Assembly (NCBI GenBank): GCA_036407035.1
Contig: DASXAA010000074.1
Coordinates: 1-10,103, forward strand
DNA from: JACVRW01 sp036407035
GTDB lineage: Bacteria; Actinomycetota; Thermoleophilia; Solirubrobacterales; Thermoleophilaceae
Length of the DNA: 10,103 bases
Direction: 5' to 3'
The notes below the pieces were generated by a model that did no database searches, was not told the DNA's origin, and was given only the letters and a program-made list of their open reading frames with translations. The stretch's first letter is position 1. Each line of letters begins with the position of its first letter. Shown here one piece after another: positions 7,022 to 10,103 of this stretch. Both the position numbers and the translations under genes were made by a program.

Positions 7022-9694
7022 CTATCGGCCGCCGGTGCGGGCGGCAACCGGGCCGACGGCCGCCCCGAGCTCGTCGCGGCTCGCCACGCCGAGCTTCGTC
7101 ATCGCGTGGTAGAGGTGGGACTCGACGGTTCGCACGGAGATCGTCAGAGCCGCGGCGATCTCTTGGTTGGAGCGCCCGCGCGCGGCCTGCTCGGCGATCT
7201 CCCGCTCGCGGCGCGTGAGCTGGGCGGCGGCCGGATGGGTTGCGCCGAGCGCGGGCGTCCGCGCGCCCTCGCACTCCTGCTGGAGGCGCGCGCTGAGGCC
7301 GGCCGAGCGGCTCGCCGCCGCCAGGCGCCCGGCCGCCTCCTGAACCGCCCCGGCCTGGGCGGCGGCCTCTGCGGCGGCGAGCTTCGCGCCGATGGCGGAC
7401 AGCTCGCGCGCGGCGGACAGGAGCGCGTCGCCGTCGCACTCGGCGAGGGCGGTCGCGTGCGCGGCGTAGGCGGCGGCCAGCCTCGAGTCGCACCTGCTCG
7501 CCGCCGCCTTCAGCGGGCCGGCCACGTCACGCGGGCCCGCGCCGGCCGAGAGCGCCTCGCGCAGCAGCTGCGCCTGGAACACCGGCCAGTCGGAAGCGGC
7601 CTCGGCGGCGTTGCGGCAGAGCTCCGCCGCGCGGGCGAGCTCGCCCGTGGCGGCCGCGATCCAGGCGTCGGCGCGGGCGAGCTTCGTGCGCTCGTGCCAC
7701 GCGGCGGGCCGCACGCCGAGGCGGAGCCGCGCCGCCTCCCTCGCCCGCTGCGCGCTCTCGACACGCCCGACCATCGCCTCGGCCTGCGCGAGCTCCGCCG
7801 CCGCGATCACCGCGAGGCCGCGCGGATCGTTCGCCTCGAGGTGCGCCCCGGCCTCGCGCAGCCGGCGTGCGGCCGTCACGGGCGCGCCGCGATAGAGGGC
7901 AAGGCTGCCGAGCAGCGCGACCGCGGCGCCGGCCGTCACGCGGTTGCCGGCCTCGACGGCGGCGCGCTCGATGCGGGACACGCGGGCCTCGAGCTCGTCC
8001 CAGTCGCGGCCCGACTCGAGGCGCACGAGCGCCCACGCCACCAGCCCGCCGAGCGCCCTGTCCGCCAGCCGCTCGTCCGCCGGTGGCGGAGGGAGCGCGC
8101 GCTCCGCCATCGCCTCCGCCTTCCTCGTGCTGCCGGCGTAGAGCCAGGCGATCGCGCCCCCGGAGGCGACCAGTGGCGCCACCATCGGATCGAGCTCCGG
8201 GTCTGCGGCGAGCCGGTCTGCCAGCTCGCCCGCCTCGCGCGACCGGCCGGTGGCGCTCAGCACCATCAGCCGCATCCCCTCGAGGCGCCGGCGCCAGGCC
8301 GCGTCGGGCCACCAGCGAGCCGCTCGCTCCACGAGCCGCTCTGCCTCCTCGCCGCGGCCGAGCCCCCACACGAGCCCGTTCACGCGCGCGTAGAGATAGC
8401 CGAGCGCGGCCTCCGGCGATGCCAGGCTGCCCTCGAGCGACGCCAGGATGACCTCGGCCTCCGCGTACCGGCCGAGCGCCGCCTGCGCCATGCCGAGGGC
8501 CAGCGTGGCGCCGTCGCCGCCGCCGTCCGCGGCGGCCTCGGCGGCCAGCCGCGAGGCCAGCGCGGGGTCGCCGCCGCGGTGGGCCTGGGCGGCCGCCTCG
8601 AGCAGTAGGCCGGGCTCCACGGCCGCGCCCGCGTCGCGCAGCCACGTGGTCACGCGCAGCGCCTCGCCCGGATCGGGGTCGACCGCGGCGGCGAGTCGCA
8701 TGCGGAGCGCCGCCGCGCGCGTGGTCGACAGCTCCGCGAGCGCCACCTCGCCGTACAGCGGGTGCGCGAGCCGGGCGACGTCGCCGCGGGCCTCGTGCCT
8801 GACCACCAGCAGCCCGCGGGCCTCGGCGGCGGCGATCGGCGCAGAGCCGGTCAGCCGGGACAGCAGGTCGAGCGCCAGCGGCTCGCCGAGTCCGAGCAGC
8901 GCGATCAGGTCGCGGCCGGCGGCGTCGAGCCCCTCCAGCCGCTGCGACACGAGCTCCGCGAGCGCCGGACCGGGCGCCGGCCGCCGGTGGAGCCGCCAGA
9001 GCCCCTCCTCCCGGCGCAGCGCCGCCGTCTCGAGCGCCGCTGCCACGAGCTCGCGCAGGTAGAGCGGGTTCCCGGCGCTCGCGGCGAACGCCCAGTGCGC
9101 CGCCACGTGCTCCACCGGCCCGCGGACCAGCGCCTCCGTCAGCGCGACCGTCTCCTCCTCCGAGAGCTGCGCGAGGTCCATGCGGCGGGCGCCCGCGTCC
9201 TTCCACAGCGCGACGATCGCGTCCGGGCAGGGCTCGCCCGCGCGGACGGTCGCGACGACGAACGCCGACCGTGTCATCGCCATGTGCAGGGCGAGCGCCG
9301 CGGAGGCGGGGTCGAGCAGGTCGGCGTCGTCCAGGCCGAGCACAACGGGGTGCCCGTTGGCACGCGCCAGGATCGCGTCGGTGCTCGCCCGGAAGAGCCC
9401 GAGCGGGTCCTCGGTCCCGACGTCCGGCGGCAGCACGCCCACGAACGCCGCCAGCGGGATCGTCGCCGCCGAGCGGGTCGCCTGCGCCCACTCCACGGAC
9501 GCGCCGTCGGCGCGCGCCGCGGCGATCCCCGCCTGCGCGAGCCGGGTCTTGCCGACCCCGGCCGGCCCGACGATCACGACCCCGGTGCAGTCGGGGCGCT
9601 CGCGACTGGCGCGGATCAGCGCCAGCTCGCGCTCCCGTCCGACCAGTGGCGAGCCGTCCGCGCTCACGTCGATCCGCTCATCCTCAGCGGTCAA
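7022..9694 (-). CDS. LuxR-family ATP-binding transcriptional regulator (LAL/MalT-like)
   Basis: An 890-aa regulator with the large-ATP-binding LuxR layout. An N-terminal AAA/STAND-type NTPase domain follows LVGRERE (17-23), with Walker A GPAGVGKT (43-50) and Walker B PVVLGLDDAD (116-125). GNPLYLRE (208-215) and HPLYGEV (311-317) are typical of this family. A long Ala/Arg/Leu/Glu-rich helical middle (about 330-820) is probably TPR-like. A C-terminal LuxR helix-turn-helix begins at LTRRERE (826-832) and continues through GRSNQEIA, ISVRTVESHL and KLGV. No signal peptide or membrane segment is seen, so it is cytoplasmic. Such proteins are ATP- and ligand-gated activators; the ligand here is unknown. 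Its gene lies 10 bp upstream of the aldehyde dehydrogenase, so it may control that enzyme and/or the divergent NHL gene. The start is uncertain: TTG 9694 lacks a clear ribosome site, and GTG at 9667 would remove nine residues. Confidence 0.92.
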   Translation of the reverse strand: MTAEDERIDVSADGSPLVGRERELALIRASRERPDCTGVVIVGPAGVGKTRLAQAGIAAARADGASVEWAQATRSAATIPLAAFVGVLPPDVGTEDPLGLFRASTDAILARANGHPVVLGLDDADLLDPASAALALHMAMTRSAFVVATVRAGEPCPDAIVALWKDAGARRMDLAQLSEEETVALTEALVRGPVEHVAAHWAFAASAGNPLYLRELVAAALETAALRREEGLWRLHRRPAPGPALAELVSQRLEGLDAAGRDLIALLGLGEPLALDLLSRLTGSAPIAAAEARGLLVVRHEARGDVARLAHPLYGEVALAELSTTRAAALRMRLAAAVDPDPGEALRVTTWLRDAGAAVEPGLLLEAAAQAHRGGDPALASRLAAEAAADGGGDGATLALGMAQAALGRYAEAEVILASLEGSLASPEAALGYLYARVNGLVWGLGRGEEAERLVERAARWWPDAAWRRRLEGMRLMVLSATGRSREAGELADRLAADPELDPMVAPLVASGGAIAWLYAGSTRKAEAMAERALPPPPADERLADRALGGLVAWALVRLESGRDWDELEARVSRIERAAVEAGNRVTAGAAVALLGSLALYRGAPVTAARRLREAGAHLEANDPRGLAVIAAAELAQAEAMVGRVESAQRAREAARLRLGVRPAAWHERTKLARADAWIAAATGELARAAELCRNAAEAASDWPVFQAQLLREALSAGAGPRDVAGPLKAAASRCDSRLAAAYAAHATALAECDGDALLSAARELSAIGAKLAAAEAAAQAGAVQEAAGRLAAASRSAGLSARLQQECEGARTPALGATHPAAAQLTRREREIAEQAARGRSNQEIAAALTISVRTVESHLYHAMTKLGVASRDELGAAVGPVAARTGGR

Positions 9695-9718
9695 GGCAGA
9701 CGAACGTTACAGGGACGC

Positions 9719-9747
9719 CTCAGTAACCCATCGGGAGGAACTCAGTA
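9719..9747. repeat. CTCAGTA direct repeat, 22-bp period (candidate operator)
   Basis: CTCAGTA occurs at 9719-9725 and again at 9741-9747. The copies are 22 bp apart, close to two helical turns, so they lie on roughly the same DNA face. Their position 25-55 bp upstream of the LuxR regulator start fits a binding site for a dimeric regulator such as that protein. The function is inference. Confidence 0.35.
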
Positions 9748-9759
9748 TCGGCTACCGAT
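9747..9759. repeat. Short perfect inverted repeat ATCGG-CTA-CCGAT
   Basis: Five-base arms surround a 3-base spacer (13 bp in all), overlapping the end of the second CTCAGTA copy. The same half-site, CATCGG, also occurs at 9729-9734 and is the reverse complement of CCGATG at 9755-9760. It is too small for a terminator and has no T tract. It may be part of an operator. Confidence 0.3.
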
Positions 9760-9799
9760 GACGCCGCGGACAGCGCGGCGCACCATCCGGGCCAGGTGA
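9758..9799 (+). other. 13-codon mini-ORF (possible leader), start of overlapping pair
   Basis: ATG 9758 opens a very basic 13-residue reading frame (MTPRTARRTIRAR). Its TGA (9797-9799) overlaps the GTG of the next mini-ORF as GTGA, the same junction style as the hyp operon. The purine-rich GGGAGGA upstream (9733-9739) is about 19 nt from the ATG, too far for a normal ribosome site. It is reported only because of the overlap; it could easily be chance. Confidence 0.15.
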
Positions 9800-9891
9800 G
9801 GACTCGCCGGCCAACGACCGCGGCGCTCGTCGCCCTCGCCGCCGCGACCGGCGCCTCCGGCGCGCACACGCGCGCGACCACTTTGAACTAG
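9796..9891 (+). CDS. Possible 31-residue peptide with signal-like hydrophobic core
   Basis: GTG 9796 opens a 31-codon frame ending at TAG 9889-9891, directly before the ribosome site of the NHL gene. The peptide starts MRTRRPTT, then has a hydrophobic run AALVALAAATGASGA and a short polar tail, which is the shape of a signal peptide without a mature domain. It could be a small secreted or membrane peptide, a translational leader for the NHL gene, or a decayed copy of that gene's signal peptide. No strong Shine-Dalgarno precedes it. In this base composition, Ala-rich frames of this length are common, so confidence is low. The supporting point is its tight placement, with its stop touching GGGAGGAG. 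Confidence 0.25.
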   Translation: MRTRRPTTAALVALAAATGASGAHTRATTLN

Positions 9892-9898
9892 GGAGGAG
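9892..9898 (+). promoter_or_regulatory. Strong Shine-Dalgarno GGAGGAG for the NHL-repeat gene
   Basis: GGAGGAG lies 5 nt before ATG 9904 (7 nt if measured from GGAGG). It fixes the start of the secreted protein and is the best ribosome site in the window. Confidence 0.75.
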
Positions 9899-9903
9899 TC
9901 ACG

Positions 9904-10103
9904 ATGCCTCACGCCCGACCGCTCTCGTCACGCCTGGCCGCGGCCGTGGCCGCCGCTCTGGCGCTCGCCGCCCTCGTGCCGGCGGGCGCGTCCGCCGCGA
10001 CGAACAACATCTTCACGGTCGCCGGCACGACGGCGGGCCTGTCCGGGAACGGGGGGCCGGCGACGCAGGCGCAGCTGTTCACGCCGTCGGCCGTCTCGAT
10101 GAC
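9904..10103 (+). CDS. Secreted NHL-repeat / beta-propeller protein, N-terminal part (partial)
   Basis: The gene runs off the right edge after 66 complete codons. The protein begins with a classic Sec signal peptide: Arg5 and Arg10 in the n-region, a hydrophobic AAAVAAALALAALV core, and a probable cleavage after ASA near residue 31. The mature part starts with NNIFTVAGT, followed by GNGGPATQAQL and TPSAVS. This is the repeating I-x-T-V-A-G-T ... G-D/N-G-G-P-A-T-x-A-Q-L-x-x-P-x-x-V signature of secreted NHL-repeat propellers, which usually form six blades and bind proteins or ligands outside the cell. The number of repeats and any cell-wall anchor are beyond the window. The start is supported by the adjacent strong ribosome site. 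It is divergent from the LuxR regulator and may share its control region (inference). Confidence 0.85.
   Translation, partial: MPHARPLSSRLAAAVAAALALAALVPAGASAATNNIFTVAGTTAGLSGNGGPATQAQLFTPSAVSM

Larger units (their letters stand above)
9695..9903. promoter_or_regulatory. Divergent intergenic region between the LuxR regulator and the NHL gene
   Basis: About 209 bp separate the minus-strand regulator from the plus-strand NHL gene, so promoters for both should lie here. I see no convincing paired -35/-10 boxes. A TAnnnT-type candidate (TAACGT on the minus strand, 9709-9704) would place transcription start almost at the TTG of the regulator, but it lacks a good -35. The left part is less GC-rich than the surroundings and contains the CTCAGTA direct repeats, the ATCGG/CCGAT inverted repeat and AACGTT. 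The right part (9796-9891) could encode a short peptide. Confidence 0.5.

Noticed and set aside
7012..7047. 12-residue longer start of the aldehyde dehydrogenase
   Set aside because: It would overlap the regulator's coding end and adds no family-like sequence; MSTRLTYTSG from 7011 is the more natural beginning.
5800..7218. 472-codon plus-strand frame antisense to the aldehyde dehydrogenase
   Set aside because: No recognisable domain, Arg/Ala-rich, and it spans the boundary of two well-supported minus-strand genes.
7004..8608. 534-codon plus-strand open frame across the LuxR regulator
   Set aside because: Low-complexity Arg/Ala/Gly product; the minus strand encodes a coherent LAL regulator through the whole stretch, including its HTH.
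8762..9799. 345-codon plus-strand open frame over the regulator's NTPase domain
   Set aside because: Arg-rich shadow of the Walker A/B-containing minus-strand gene; only its last 13 codons fall outside and are listed as a mini-ORF.
1..10103. CRISPR array, tRNA/rRNA, insertion sequence or prophage elements
   Set aside because: No spaced direct repeats, cloverleaf, transposase motifs or terminal repeats were seen; composition and codon use look uniform across the window.

Overview
The window is very GC-rich (about three quarters G+C by eye), densely packed, and uses GTG and TTG starts freely. It carries a large ATP-binding LuxR regulator, a secreted NHL-type propeller protein and an aerobe-style hydrogenase maturation block. 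Together these suggest a high-GC actinobacterium, possibly of the Thermoleophilia/Solirubrobacterales type. That placement is inference from gene content and composition, not from a marker gene.

Left half (1-5483, + strand): the 3' end of a [NiFe]-hydrogenase maturation operon. In order it holds the tail of a HypB-like nickel-insertion GTPase, a two-domain SIS (phosphosugar-isomerase fold) protein, a small uncharacterised probable membrane protein, full-length HypF carbamoyltransferase, and a class III PLP aminotransferase related to glutamate-1-semialdehyde aminomutase. The junctions are extremely tight: 4-bp GTGA and TTGA overlaps, a 2-bp gap and an 11-bp gap. This looks like one transcript with translational coupling. 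Hydrogenase structural genes and the remaining hyp genes presumably lie upstream of the window.

Right half (5470-9694, - strand): a LuxR-type ATP-dependent regulator (LAL/MalT-like) followed after 10 bp by an aldehyde dehydrogenase of the L-glutamate-gamma-semialdehyde (P5C) dehydrogenase type. The two probably form a regulator-enzyme operon. The aldehyde dehydrogenase and the aminotransferase converge, and their coding ends overlap by 14 bp.

Far right (9695-10103): a divergent intergenic region of about 209 bp with a CTCAGTA direct repeat at 22-bp spacing, a small perfect inverted repeat and two overlapping mini-ORFs. It is followed by the start of a secreted NHL-repeat protein with a strong ribosome binding site.

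The most interesting signal is the double-SIS protein between hypB and hypF. Aligned by eye with GmhA, the N-terminal half keeps the His/Glu/Gln/His metal-site positions but has lost the STSGNS phosphate loop. The C-terminal half keeps the phosphate loop but has Asp/Asp at two metal-ligand positions. This complementary degeneration suggests a composite active site and a non-GmhA role, possibly in hydrogenase maturation.
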